From: Azolla caroliniana
Lineage: Eukaryota > Polypodiophyta
DNA length: 64,000 nt
NCBI GenBank assembly: GCA_043228905.1
Contig: JBHGNT010000007.1
Span: 12,090,001 to 12,154,000, forward strand
Direction of reading: 5' to 3'
The position numbers and the translations under genes were made by a program. This document shows, piece after piece, positions 29,972 through 39,864 of the stretch (position 1 is its first letter; each line of letters begins with the position of its first letter). The notes beneath the pieces are model-generated. The model was not told the origin of the DNA and did not search any database. It worked only from the letters and a program-made list of their open reading frames with translations.

Positions 29972-30911
29972 TGTTGGGGTAGTTGTGGTTCGTGCGGCGA
30001 AGTCGCTGGGACGAAGGTTAAGGGGAGTTGAAAGAACTTAAATTTTAATAAGGCTTGTATGGTGATGTTAGAAAGGTTAAGAGTAGCAAAAAGAAGAGTT
30101 ACGAGTAATGTGTGTGAGAGAGAGAGACGAGAATAGATAGAAGATAGAGACAATATATGATTCAAGAAGCAAGATAGAGACAAAGTATGATTTAAGAAGG
30201 AAGATTGAGACAAAGTATGAATTAAGAAGCAAGAGTATTTGATATAAACATGATGTATATTAAAAAGACAATATTTTACCAACTTTACAACCCTTGATCG
30301 CAAACTCAACACATTCTCTACCGACCCTTGATTTGAACCCACGACCTCCACATCGCGACGAGAGGTTCTCCACCCAATGAGCTAGTCTTCTTTACTTGAT
30401 CGTATTATTTTCTCTCTCCCTTGATTGATTTCTTGTTTTCCTTGCCCCTCTTTATATAAGTGTTGCCATGCATATGGTAATGTATGGGAGCATGGCATAC
30501 ATGCAATGCATGAGTTACATGTAATGCATGATCGCCATTTAGCGCACATGTATTGCACGTGATGCATGGTAGCCATCATGCTCACTTGAGCTCCCATGTA
30601 TGAAAATAGATATGGGATAATTATAATGATGAAAATGCAGTTTAAAATAACTAACCTAGCTTAGTGGTGTATACTTTGTGTTTGGCATACAAGGTTGAGA
30701 GTTCAAGTCTCTCAAATCTACTTAATACAATATATAGCTTCATTCTTATATCATGAAGCACATTTATTACACACTTTTACAAATAAATAGCCTAGCCTTG
30801 TGGTATGTACATTGTACTTTGTATATAAGGATGTGGGTTCACGTCTCTCAAATATTATTAAATACAACATTTTAGCTCATTTTTATATCGTGAAGCACAT
30901 TCTTCACGACA
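29972..30911 (-). repeat. Gypsy-C 5' LTR
   Basis: TGTTGGGGTAG to CTTCACGACA on the plus strand. It carries the same three tRNA-like modules as the other LTR, at about 30325-30390 (minus), 30653-30720 (plus) and 30787-30850 (plus). A 30-bp unit occurs three times at about 30148-30231 and once in the other LTR, which explains most of the length difference (940 and 885 bp). Confidence 0.9.
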
Positions 30912-32142
30912 CCGGATGAAGAATGTGTACTGCTAACCGATGAGGGTGAGCTAGAAAGCTTTGAAGAAGCTAGGCAAGATACCCACAACCGAAAGTGGTT
31001 AAGTGTCATGCAAGACGAGATGGATTCCTTCCATGAGAACCACACATACGAACTGACCGAGTTGCCGAAAGGGAAGAAGGCACTACGGAATAAGTGGGTA
31101 TACAAGTTGAAACCGAGAGATGGCAGAAATTGACCTAGATTCAAAGCCTGAATTGTCGTCAAAGGTTTTCAGCAGAAGAAGGATGTCAATTTCGACGAAA
31201 TCTTTTCCCCGGTCATAAAGATGATGTCAATCCAAATATTGTTGAGCATCGTGGCTAGCAGGGATCTCGAAGTCGAACAACTAGACATCAAGATTGCCTT
31301 CCTTCATGGAGATTTGGAGGAAGAGATATATATGCACCACCCAGAAGGATTTGTGGAGAAAGGTAAAGAAAACCTGGTATGCCGACTGAGGAAGTAGGCA
31401 GCTCCGTAATGGTATCGAAAGTTTGAATCTTTCATGGTGGAAAACGGTTTTGGCAAGACACATGCCGATCACTGCATCTTTGTCAAGAAGTATGATGGAA
31501 GAGATTTTCTCATCCTTCTGTTGTACGTGGATGACATGCAGATTGTCGGACAGGACCCGAGGACAATGGGAAGTTTGAAGAAGGCGTTGAGTAGGTCGTT
31601 CTCGATGAAAGGTATGTGTCTGGAAAAATAAATCCTAGGAATGCACATTGTTCAGGATCAAACAAAGAAATTGTTATGGTTGTCAAAAGAAAAGTACTTG
31701 ACAAAGGTGCTCCAGAGATTCAACATGGAAAGCTCGAAACTAGTTGGTTCGACACTACCGACAAACTATAATCTGACCGGAAGCCAAAGTTTGAAATCAA
31801 AAACCAATTAGGCCGAGATGAAAAAAGTCCCTTATGCCTTGGCAGTCGGAAGCTTGATGCACGCAATGGTTTGTATAAGGTTGGACATTGGATACGCAGT
31901 CGGCGTGGTTAGACGATATATGAGCAACCCTGGAAAAGAGCATTGGGTTGCCGTGAAGTGGATACTTTGGTATCTAAAAGGCACCTCAAATGTGTGTCTT
32001 CGATTCGGCTTGTGTAACCCCACACTAGAAGGTTATACTGACTCGGACATGTCAACTTATGTGGATACCAGCCGATCCACGTTCGGGTATGTAATGACTT
32101 ATGCAGGGGGCAGTTGTTTCGTGGCAGTCGAGGCTACAAAAT
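30912..32142 (+). pseudogene. Copia-F reverse transcriptase and start of RNase H
   Basis: The frame resumes from 23496 as DEECVLLTDEGELESFEEAR. RT landmarks are RNKWVYKLKPRDG, FDEIFSPVIKMMSIQILLSI, LDIKIAFLHGDLEEEIYMHH and YVDD at 31524-31535 (LLLYVDDMQIVGQD). RNase H begins PTLEGYTDSDMSTYVDTSRS. Stops at about eight codons and a frame change break it. At 32143 Copia-1 is inserted after ...VEATK, and the frame resumes at 37820 with EIIWMKEF. Copia-F is a different copia lineage from Copia-1/2/3. Confidence 0.92.
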
Positions 32143-32598
32143 TGTAAAAAGTAACGTGCGGAAGCAAGTATGAAGATCAAACAGAAGGAAGAAAACTCAG
32201 GTATAATGGAGGGCTTGAGCTTACGCAGTATACGCGGGAGAGACAGAGAGAGTGAGAGAGAGAGAAAACACAAGAACTATATTCAAGAACAGTACTCAAT
32301 CTCTATTCACCATTCTATACATATGTGTGTTCAATGAACACTTTGTACAAGTCCTAGAAGGACTGACCGAAGTACTGACAGTACTTCAATCCTCATTAAG
32401 AGCTCCTACACTAACTCCCAAATATATTCCTCACGGAATATCTTTCCTAACGGCCTCCCGGTTTACGCATCGATCCGGCCCTACCTACGCACCGGTCTGT
32501 GTACCGGTTTACGCATTCGGCCTAACTGATCGGTCCCAACCGATCCGGTCCTCGGCTTCTCCAGCCGATCCGGCCGATGTTGAGCTTGTCTCTCAACA
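32143..32598 (-). repeat. Copia-1 3' LTR
   Basis: Reverse complement of TGTTGAGAGACAAGCTCAAC...TTTTTACA. It is about 70 bp longer than the 5' LTR owing to extra sequence with GGTTTACGCAT repeats near 32465-32520. It contains the U3 dyads ATATTCC-GTGA-GGAATAT, AGTACTGTCAGTACT and AGTCCTTCTAGGACT. A GA-rich run lies near 32240-32268. Confidence 0.93.
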
Positions 32599-33125
32599 CT
32601 CCCCCTCAAGCTCAACTTGGGGCTCTTCGGGATCTTCGGGCTCACAACCCTGGTTCCTCCTGGCATTGCACCTCGCTCGCGCTCCACAACCTGTTCAACT
32701 CCGCGCGCTTCAACCCTTCCGGTCGGCTTGTCTGCTCATGTGGCCCTTATCAGCTCTTCTGTTGTTGCGGTGTTGACGCTTCTCCTACTGCCTTTTCTTC
32801 CGCTTGGGCCTTGGTTGATTCAGCGTATCGAAATCAAACATCCGAACCGACTTGGCTACCTCCGATCGGTTTTCGCTCTCGTCCGAGTTGGCTGTCTCCA
32901 ACTTGTCTTCGGTCTTCTCGCCCTTGATGGCGTCATCTTCCCCATGCGTGGTTGGCTTCGGCTCTCTCCTTCGGCTGCTCCCCTTCTGTCCGCTTCCGGA
33001 CTTTTCTGCGGGTCCGCCCTCGGCTTCTTCAGCCGATCCGAAGTCGAACTCGACAACCGAGTCAACCGACTTGTCGTAGTCTCTGCTCCTTTCCTGCTGC
33101 CTTGCTTGGTCGTTCGGGACTGTTC
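32599..33125 (-). pseudogene. Copia-1 C-terminal extension after RNase H
   Basis: After the usual copia end ([13 protein letters not shown]) the frame continues instead of stopping. It encodes an acidic part (FGSAEEAEGG, EKTEDKLETANSDESENRSE), then SVRMFDFDTLNQPRPKRKKR, a basic cluster that could be a nuclear localisation or nucleic-acid-binding patch. A TAG follows (from CAG as in Copia-2), after which Arg/Lys-rich sequence continues to the LTR. Copia-2 and Copia-3 have the same extension. No known domain is recognised. Confidence 0.8.
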
Positions 33126-34760
33126 TCCCCCTCAAGTTTGGCACGTCGAGGTGACGCAATCCGAGCGCACCTGAGAATTGCCGCAACTTGTCCAGACCAA
33201 GAGGCTTGGTGAAGATGTCGGCAGTCTGCCGATCCGTCGAAACGTACTGAAGTTCGACTTCACCGGAAAGGACACGCTCACGGACGAAATGGTAGTGCAC
33301 CTCAATGTGCTTGGTCCGTGCGTGGAAAAGGGGTTTTTCGCGAGCTGGATGCTGCTGAGGTTGTCGCAGTAGATCGTCGTTGGATCTGACACCTCCTCTT
33401 CTAGGTCCTTAAGTAACCGCTTCAACCATATGGCTTCGCATGTCGCGAAAGCCGCTCCTCGGTACTCAGCTTCGGTGCTCGACAATGCAATTGTCGGCTG
33501 CTTCTTACTGCTCCACGCGATCGTGGCACTCCCGAGGGAGAACGCGTATCCGGACGTGGATCGGCGATCGGCGGCGTTGCCAGCCCAATCAGCATCGGTG
33601 TAGCCGACTAACTGCGTGGCTGCACCGGTCCGATATAGCAGTCCCCGGTCCTTAGTGCCGTTGACATACCGAAGTATGCGTTGCGCACACAGAAGGTGCT
33701 CCTCGGTAGGTCGCGCCATGAACTGACTGATCACCCCGACCGAATAACTGAGGTCGGGTCGGGTATTGGTCAAGTATATAAGGCTTCTGACAATTTGTCG
33801 GAACCTCGTCGGGTCGCATACCTTTCCCGTATCGGGATGAAGCTTGACGGTTCTATCCAGAGGAGTCGAGATGGACTTACAGTCGGCCATCCCAAATTTG
33901 AAGAGCATACTCAGCACGTAATGACGTTGGCTGATCAATATGCCTTCGGGGGTACGGATCACTTCGATCCCGAGGAAGTAATGAAGGTCCCCCAGATCCT
34001 TCATGTCGAAAGATGCCGCAAGCTGGAGCTTCACGCGGTCGATTTCACCTAGGTCGGCGCCGGTGATGACCAAGTCATCAACATATAGTAGAATACTAAC
34101 CGGTCCGAGTCGACCTTTCCGGATGAACAGGGAAGAGTTTGATTTTGACGTGACGAAGCCCAACCGACGTAGTTGTTGCGTGATCTTCGCGTTCCAAGCA
34201 CGCGGGGCTTGCTTCAGTCCGTAAAGGAACTTCTTCAGTCGGCATATTGCCGAGGAGTTCGTTCAAGAGTGAAATCCGGGGGGTTGTACCATGTACACCT
34301 GTTCCTCAAGGTCACCTTGCAGGAACGCATTCTTTACATCCATCTAATGTAGGTGCCACCCCTTGGCCGCGGCTACTGCGAGCAAAACACGGACGGTCGT
34401 CATTTTCGCGACCGGCGCAAACGTCTCATCGTAGTCGATGCCGTGTTTCTCCGCGTAGCCCTTTGCCACTAGCCGAGCCTTGTACCGGTTCACTGAGCCA
34501 TCGGTGTTGTACTTGACTTTGTACACCCATCTACACCCGATCGGCTTCACACCCTTTGGTGCGTCAACCAGGTCCCAGGTCTCGTTCTCCGCCAATGCGT
34601 GCATCTCTTACTCCATCGCGGCGCGCCAATTCGCGTCCTTCGCCGCTTCTACATAGCTCTCCGGCTCACGCACTTCCGCTACACGGGTCATGTACGCATA
34701 ATGATGTGCCATGTACTCGTATCCGAACCGCACAACTGGGTTCTTCTGGCGGGTAGATCA
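33126..34760 (-). pseudogene. Copia-1 reverse transcriptase and RNase H
   Basis: RT starts near 34760 (EYMAHHYAYMTRVAEVREPE) and continues with [20 protein letters not shown] and [24 protein letters not shown] is at 34074-34085 (LLYVDDLVITGADLGEIDRV). RNase H has [20 protein letters not shown] and ALSSTEAEYRGAAFATCEAI and ends [14 protein letters not shown] stops occur near 34343 and 34270, and a frameshift near 33330 (KNP/FHART) splits RNase H. The sequence AACTTGAGGGGGAGA at the end of RNase H copies the polypurine tract motif. Confidence 0.93.
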
Positions 34761-35836
34761 GCGTAATCTCACATTAGCCGATGTCGAGGCCTTCTCGGTC
34801 GACGCAGTCTTCATCTTTAAAGACCTATCACCAGTTCCCTCGGAGTCGGACTCGCGTCGGTCTGACTCGTTCCTTTCCATGCTGGAATCTGACACCTTCT
34901 TCTTCCCTTTCTCTTTGCGCGTAAGCTGTCTCCTCGGCTTCCTGCGCGGGGAATGCACGACCGAGTCTCCACTACTCGCCGACTCTTCATCGGACTGGTC
35001 GTACCGACTTAGTCGTTCAATCGGTCCACTTAAGCGGAGTGAAATCGGACTCATTCGGAGGCATCTCCGCCTCGCTGACCTCATCGTCAGAACTCGGATT
35101 GGAGTCGAGGTTCGTACTCGGGGCAGGTACCAGGACGCGGACTCTCAAACACCACGTCGCGGCTGACACGCGCTTGTTTGGTGCGAGGGTTATAGCACTT
35201 ATAACCCTTCTGCTCGTCCGAGTAACCGACCAAGATGCATTTCTCGGCCTTTGCATCCAGCTTCCTCCTTTTCTCCTTCGGTATATGCACATACGCAATG
35301 CTACTGAACACCCTCAAGTGTCGCAAGTTCGGCTTCGTTCCGAAATATAGCTCGTGCGCCGACACTTTGTCTCCGATCCAGTTTTGGATGTATACCGCGG
35401 TCCTTACCACCTCGGCCCAGTAGAACTTGGGCAAGCTCTTCTCCTCCAGCATTGCCCGTGCCGCTTCCACAACTGACCGATTCTTCCTCTCAGCCACGCC
35501 GTTCTGCTCCGGCGTGTATCTACAACTGAATTCGCGGCGAATTCCCATTTGCTGTAGGTAACCGTTGAATTGACCAGAAAAGTACTCTTTCCCGCCATCC
35601 GACCGCAGGCACTTGATCTTTCGTCCCGTTTCGGTTTCCACGAACCCTTTGAGGTCCCGGAAACAGTCGAAGACTTCGCTCTTCCTCTCAATGAGGTAGA
35701 TCCACGTGTGCCGTGTGTGGTCGTGGATGAAGGAGACGAAATATCCCACACATCGGAGTGTATAAGGTCGAGTTTGTTCCGGCTCCGGTTTCGCTCGTTG
35801 GGGAAGGGAAGTCGGTGTTGCTTCCCGAGCTAGCAA
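34761..35836 (-). pseudogene. Copia-1 integrase
   Basis: The frame at 35836-35087 carries YFVSFIHDHTRHTWIYLIER, KIKCLRSDGGKEYFSGQFNG, YTPEQNGVAERKNRSVVEAA (catalytic Glu region) and FYWAEVVRTAVYIQNWIGDK, then the C-terminal LRHLRVFSSIAYVHIPKEKR. About 30 bases that Copia-2 keeps before the core (GPAQNVSLGG) are missing near 35740. The stretch 34761-35086 is the linker to RT and has basic residues (RRKPRRQLTRKEKGKKK) but is frame-broken. Confidence 0.9.
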
Positions 35837-37359
35837 GCTTCACAAATTTGTGCCTTTCGGCCACTAAATTTGGGCAATCCGAACACTACCTGTTTCGATT
35901 GCAGATCTTGAGGCCGTTGGTGGTTGACGTGGCCTATCCGCTTGTGCCACAAGTCGATGTCTGACTCGTTCTTTTGTCCCTTCGCGAACATTGCGGTGCC
36001 GCCGTCAGTGGAGTCGAGGATGAACATCCTCCCGTCTTTGCGCCCTTGCGCAATCACACAGCCTTCTTCCTCAATGAAGCACCCGAGGTGTGTAAACCGA
36101 ACCTCCATCCCTTGGTCAACGATCTGTCTGACCGAGACCAAGTTTTTCGTGATTGTCGGAACGTGCAGCACGTTCATGAGTTTCCCTTTCTGCCCGACAT
36201 GGCTAAGGGGAACTTCTCCGACATTCGCGATCGGATGCGGAGTGTCATCTCCTGTTGCGACTACTCCAGGTTGTATCGGTTTTTCAAGGTACGAGAACCA
36301 CTCCTTATGGCTCGTCATGTGGTTTGACACGCCGGAGTCTACGTACCACACCTCGTCCGATCTTGGGGTGTTCTGTTTCATTGAGTTTGTTTTGTGTCTC
36401 GTCACGAAGGCAGTTCCTTCTCCGGCTCTCCCGGAGTCTTCGGTGTAGTGCGATCGCTGCCGATTTCCCTTGTCGGTATGTCTGGAGCCGTTCCCCGAAC
36501 CAGTTCTTTCCGAATCGGCGCGCTTCTTCCAGCACTCACTTTCCCTGTGGCCTTTCTTGCCACAGTACCAGCACTCGGCGAAGGCCTTCCCTTGCCGGTT
36601 CTCATTGCTTTAACTCCCCCTGTTTCCGGAGGGTTCGGTGTTGCTGTAGGCATCACTTCGGTGCCATCTTCCTTGATCTCGTCAGCTGCTTCCATTGCAT
36701 ACCGACTCGCCTTGTCCGCCACGACCACGGGGCCTTTCTCCCTCCGTGTACAACATCTTGTTGTCGGTGTGCGTGCTCGTCGATGCACTCGCGTGGTTCT
36801 CCTCTACCAGGAGCATCGACTGTAAGTCAAAAAAGGACGGTGTATTCTCCCGGGTACACACAGCCGTTCGGAATGCTCCGAACTTCGACGCCAAACCTCT
36901 GAGACAGATCTGGACCATCTCGCTCTCCTCGATGTTCACCTCTATGGAGGCGAGGGAGTCGCAGATATCCTTGATCTTCGAGGTATAGTCCGCCACCGAC
37001 AAGTCGCGTTGTCGTAGGTTGCTCAACTTCTGTCGGAGCTGAAGCTTCCTGGCTGTGGTGCTCGCGGCGAAGATCTTCTTCAGATTTTCCCACGCACCCT
37101 TCGGCGTCTTTGCATCCCGAACATAGCTCAATAGTTGTTCGCCCACACACGACGCAAAGCAGTACAATACCCTACTCGTCGATTGCTCCCACGACGGGAA
37201 GTCTCTGTGTGTCGATTCGGGTGCCGCGTCATTAGCTCCTTCGACATAACTCTAGTGGCCGTGCCCGAGCAGGTACTGGTGCATCTTGTAGGACCAAGAC
37301 GCATAGTTGGTTCTGTCGAGCTTCTCTGTTGGAAGCGAGCTCGCCATGCCTCTATCCAT
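35837..37359 (-). pseudogene. Copia-1 gag and protease
   Basis: Gag starts at 37359 (MDRGMASSLPTEKLDRTNYA). It has a TAG where Copia-2 has Trp (GHGYWSY) and then an open capsid-like region (SCVGEQLLSYVRDAKTPKGA, LSVADYTSKIKDICDSLASI). A zinc knuckle CWYCGKKGHRESEC is intact near 36535-36580. Protease follows with VWYVDSGVSNHMTSHKEWFS (Asp-Ser-Gly at 36331-36339). The pre-integrase segment reads LWHKRIGHVNHQRPQDL and ends ICEAC at 35830. Gag has another TAG near 36680. Confidence 0.92.
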
Positions 37360-37413
37360 CGTTCTTCTTGTTCTTCTTCGTCAAGTTGTGTCGGCTGCAG
37401 AGAGGTTCTCAAC

Positions 37414-37431
37414 CCTCGCGCTCTGATACCA
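37414..37431 (-). other. Copia-1 primer-binding site
   Basis: On the minus strand TGGTATCAGAGCGCGAGG directly follows the 5' LTR. It is complementary to the 3' end of plant initiator tRNA-Met. Confidence 0.93.
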
Positions 37432-37819
37432 TGTAAAAAGCAACGTGCGGAAGCAAGTATGAAGACCGAACAGAAGGAAGGAAACTCAGGTTTAATGGAG
37501 AGCTTGAGCTTACGCAGTATACTCGGGAGAGATAGAGAGAGAAACTCAAAAAACTATATTCAACAATAATACTCAGTCTGTGTACATAAGACGTGCTCAA
37601 TGAGCACTTTTATACAAGTCCTAGAAGGACTGACCGAAGTACTGACAGTACTTCAATGCTCATCAAGAGCTCCTACACTAACTCCCAAATATATTCCTCA
37701 CGGAATATCTTTCCTAACGACCTCCCGGTGTACGCACTCGACCTAACCGATCGGTCCCAACCGACCCGGTCCTCGGCTTCTTTAGCCGAACCGGCCGATG
37801 TTGAGCTTGTCTCTCAACA
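37432..37819 (-). repeat. Copia-1 5' LTR
   Basis: 388 bp, TGTTGAGAG to TTTTTACA on the minus strand. A TATA-like TTGTATAAAAG lies near 37605-37620, preceded by three short dyads. It closely matches the Copia-2 LTRs. Confidence 0.93.
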
Positions 37820-38083
37820 GAAATCATATGGATGAAGGAGTTTATCGGTGAGTTGGGAATTTGGCAGGAATAATTCTGCCTCTTTTGCGATAATTAGAGT
37901 GACATCCACCTTGCGAAAAATGCTACCTAGCACTCTAAGACAAAGCACATCCATTGGAGGTATCATTGGCTTCGGGAGAGGGTAGAAGAGAGGGATTTTT
38001 CTCTAGTAAAGGTGCATACAACGGAGAACAGTGTCGTGATGGATTCCGGCTACAAGGAGAAAGGGGCCCGGATATACGTGAAG
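37820..38083 (+). pseudogene. Copia-F RNase H, C-terminal part
   Basis: The frame reads EIIWMKEFIGELGIWQE, then stop, FCLFCDN, stop, SDIHLAKNAT, then KHIHWRYHWLRERVEE and KVHTTENSV. These are the standard copia RNase H landmarks (AKN, TKHID.RYHWIR, HT.EN). It continues the frame cut at 32142 by Copia-1. A purine tract GAAGGGGGG near 38075 could be the polypurine tract. Confidence 0.85.
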
Positions 38084-38410
38084 GGGGGTGTGCAAGGAAG
38101 GATGCACACGGAAATGTACAAGAACATACATAGGAAGCCTCTGCTCGCGTAGGAAGCCTGTGAGCTCTCGACCAGAGGTTCATCATCCTGAGTTTCTATG
38201 TGTGCGTCTTAAAAGAGCGCATAGCTCTTATATAGGCCAGGTCCGGTTGTATTCCTCTTTGCATAATCTATTACATTTCATTGTATCTGATTGCTCTCTC
38301 TGTGTTGTGTACGCATCTCCATTGTGTCTCTATCTATTGCCCGCATTTACACGAGTACCGAGCCTGTTATCCAACGACCGGTTCGGAACAAAACACATAT
38401 CTGATCTTGT
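38084..38410 (+). repeat. Gypsy-D-type LTR, first part
   Basis: Contains GGAAGCCTCTGCTCGC and GTGAGCTCTCG.CCAGAGG near 38133-38180, shared with 22077-22125, and a TATA-like CTTATATAGG near 38228. It is interrupted by gamma at 38411; the last part follows at 44686 and ends immediately before the gypsy-D primer-binding site. The start may lie anywhere from 38084 to 38130. Confidence 0.6.
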
Positions 38411-38688
38411 TGTTACCCGTATATGTGTACAGGAGGGTTAAGGTGTAATGCGTATGGTGTGTAATGTGTGTAATGTGTGATATGAATGAGTGTATGAGGG
38501 TGAGTATGTGTATTAACACATGCACATTTGTGTGCATGTGTACAAAGGTGAGAAAGTGGGTAAGTAATGTAACTCCCTACTTGTCTCATTTTTTATTTAT
38601 AACGGTTACCTCTTGTACTATATAAACCCCACCCACGGGGTATAATGTAACATAGCTTTTTCCCCTCACATTTTTGTGTCATTTCTTA

Positions 38689-38734
<46 letters not shown>

Positions 38735-38790
38735 TAACCCCCTTGGGAGGGGGGTGAAGTCATTCTAGGCTTCACCCCCCACCCATTAAC
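38411..38790 (+). repeat. Gamma 5' LTR with CT microsatellite
   Basis: TGTTACCCGTATATG to CCATTAAC. It has ACTATATAAACCCC, a CCCC-ACCCA-GGGG dyad, a CT run at about 38692-38731 and the hairpin GGTGAAGTC-ATTCTA-GGCTTCACC. TTGGCACGCCCGAACGG follows as candidate primer-binding site. Confidence 0.83.
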
Positions 38791-38974
38791 GTTGGCACGC
38801 CCGAACGGCTGACCCTCCCTTGAGAAGAAGTCACTCTCTCCCTCCCTCAATCTCCCTCTCCATCACTAATGTTTATCTCTTCCCTATGTGTATGTTAATG
38901 TTTGTGTTAGAGAACCATGGCATAATGTAACATAGCTTTTTCCCCTCTCATTTTTGTGTCATTTCTTATTTTCA

Positions 38975-39024
<50 letters not shown>

Positions 39025-39092
39025 GTAACCCCCTTGGGAGGGGGGTGAAGTCATTCTAGGCTTCACCCCCCCGCCCAGTAACACTGGCACGC
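38641..39092. repeat. Tandem duplication of the gamma LTR-leader junction
   Basis: TATAATGTAACATAGC at 38641 recurs as CATAATGTAACATAGC at 38921. The 280-bp unit spans the LTR 3' half, the primer-binding site and leader; the second unit is cut at 39092 by a solo LTR and resumes at 39865. A second CT run fills about 38983-39021. Confidence 0.85.
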
Positions 39093-39864
39093 TGTCGTAG
39101 TGTATTTCGTACACTACGTGAAAATAATATAAAATAACCGATTGAATCAATATGAAGAAAAAAAGAAGAAGAAAATATCAAAATAAGCATTACATGCATA
39201 GGGCAAGATTCAAACCTTGCACCTCCATGTTAATAATGTAATGTCTTACCATTGCACTAGCATTTCATTGGTGTTAAAAAGTAGATGTCTCACATAGAAA
39301 GGTTAGTTCACCTAGGATAAACTTTAGTAAAAAGAAAACGCATGCTAAAAGAAAAAAACCTACGCATGCATATCTAGCGTGCACGAACGCTATAGTTGAT
39401 AAAAAACACACAAGTTAGAAAAAGCATGATCACTTTAGATAAAGCATATAGTCTATATATAGGAAAAAGCATGGAGTCTTTAGTTAGAGAAGAAAAAACA
39501 TGGATTGCTAAGACTCCCTCATCACTACATAAGGATGGGGAGCACAATGTAATGGGGGGAGTGTGTGAAATCTTTTGGAAATTTGATATATTTCTAAAAA
39601 ACACCAATCAATAAACTATGTTCGTGGGATTCACGAAGGTTTCTATATCTCTCACTTCCAATCTATGATAAATTGTAATTAGGATTCTAAATATTAATAA
39701 ATCTAATAATCTATACTTGTGGGATTCACAAGTTTCTATCTCTCTTTCTTATAATCTATTCATATTCATAACTAGATTAACCTCAAATTCTTCTTCCTCC
39801 TAGTCCAAAACCCCAACGTTTCCCACCCGACTCACGCAACGATCTGGCGCCGAAAGGCACGACA
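39093..39864 (+). repeat. Solo LTR in the gamma primer-binding region, with tRNA-like module
   Basis: Termini are TGTCGTAG and GGCACGACA, with a perfect 6-bp terminal inverted repeat TGTCGT/ACGACA. Flanks are ACGC (39089-39092) and ATGC (39865-39868), a duplication with one C to T change; removing the insert restores the GGCACGCCCGAACGG of the other gamma copy. The 772 bp are A+T-rich. On the minus strand at 39199-39270 lies a tRNA-like module (CTAGTGCAATGGTAAGAC, then CAAGGTTTGAATCTTG). GTGGGATTCAC occurs near 39625 and 39720. The source element is not in the window. Confidence 0.75.

Larger units (their letters stand above)
23497..30911 (-). mobile_element. Gypsy-C, nearly full-length Ty3/gypsy element without chromodomain
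   Basis: Direct LTRs at 23497-24381 and 29972-30911 flank a complete gag-protease-RT-RNase H-integrase order on the minus strand. The host copia-F frame is restored across the insertion. CCGG is duplicated (23493-23496 and 30912-30915). Damage is limited to a handful of stops and frameshifts. Its RT has the extended motif MPFLDDVPIKG, not the YLDD context of the chromoviruses in this window, and the integrase lacks a chromodomain, so it is a separate lineage. Gypsy-B and gypsy-D are relatives. Confidence 0.93.
32143..37819 (-). mobile_element. Copia-1, full-length Ty1/copia element
   Basis: LTRs at 32143-32598 and 37432-37819 flank gag, protease, integrase, RT, RNase H and a C-terminal extension on the minus strand. 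It is inserted in the RNase H of copia-F; flanks are AAAAT and GAAAT, a probable duplication with one difference. The primer-binding site matches initiator tRNA-Met exactly. Stops and frameshifts are few enough that domain order is clear, but the element is not autonomous. Confidence 0.94.

Noticed and set aside
32617-33174. 185-codon plus-strand frame
   Set aside because: Shadow of the Copia-1 C-terminal extension and RNase H on the minus strand.
35924-36902. Antisense frames of 174 and 215 codons in Copia-1 gag/protease, partly conserved in Copia-2 (46772-47308)
   Set aside because: They mirror the conserved sense protein; similarity follows from sense-strand conservation.
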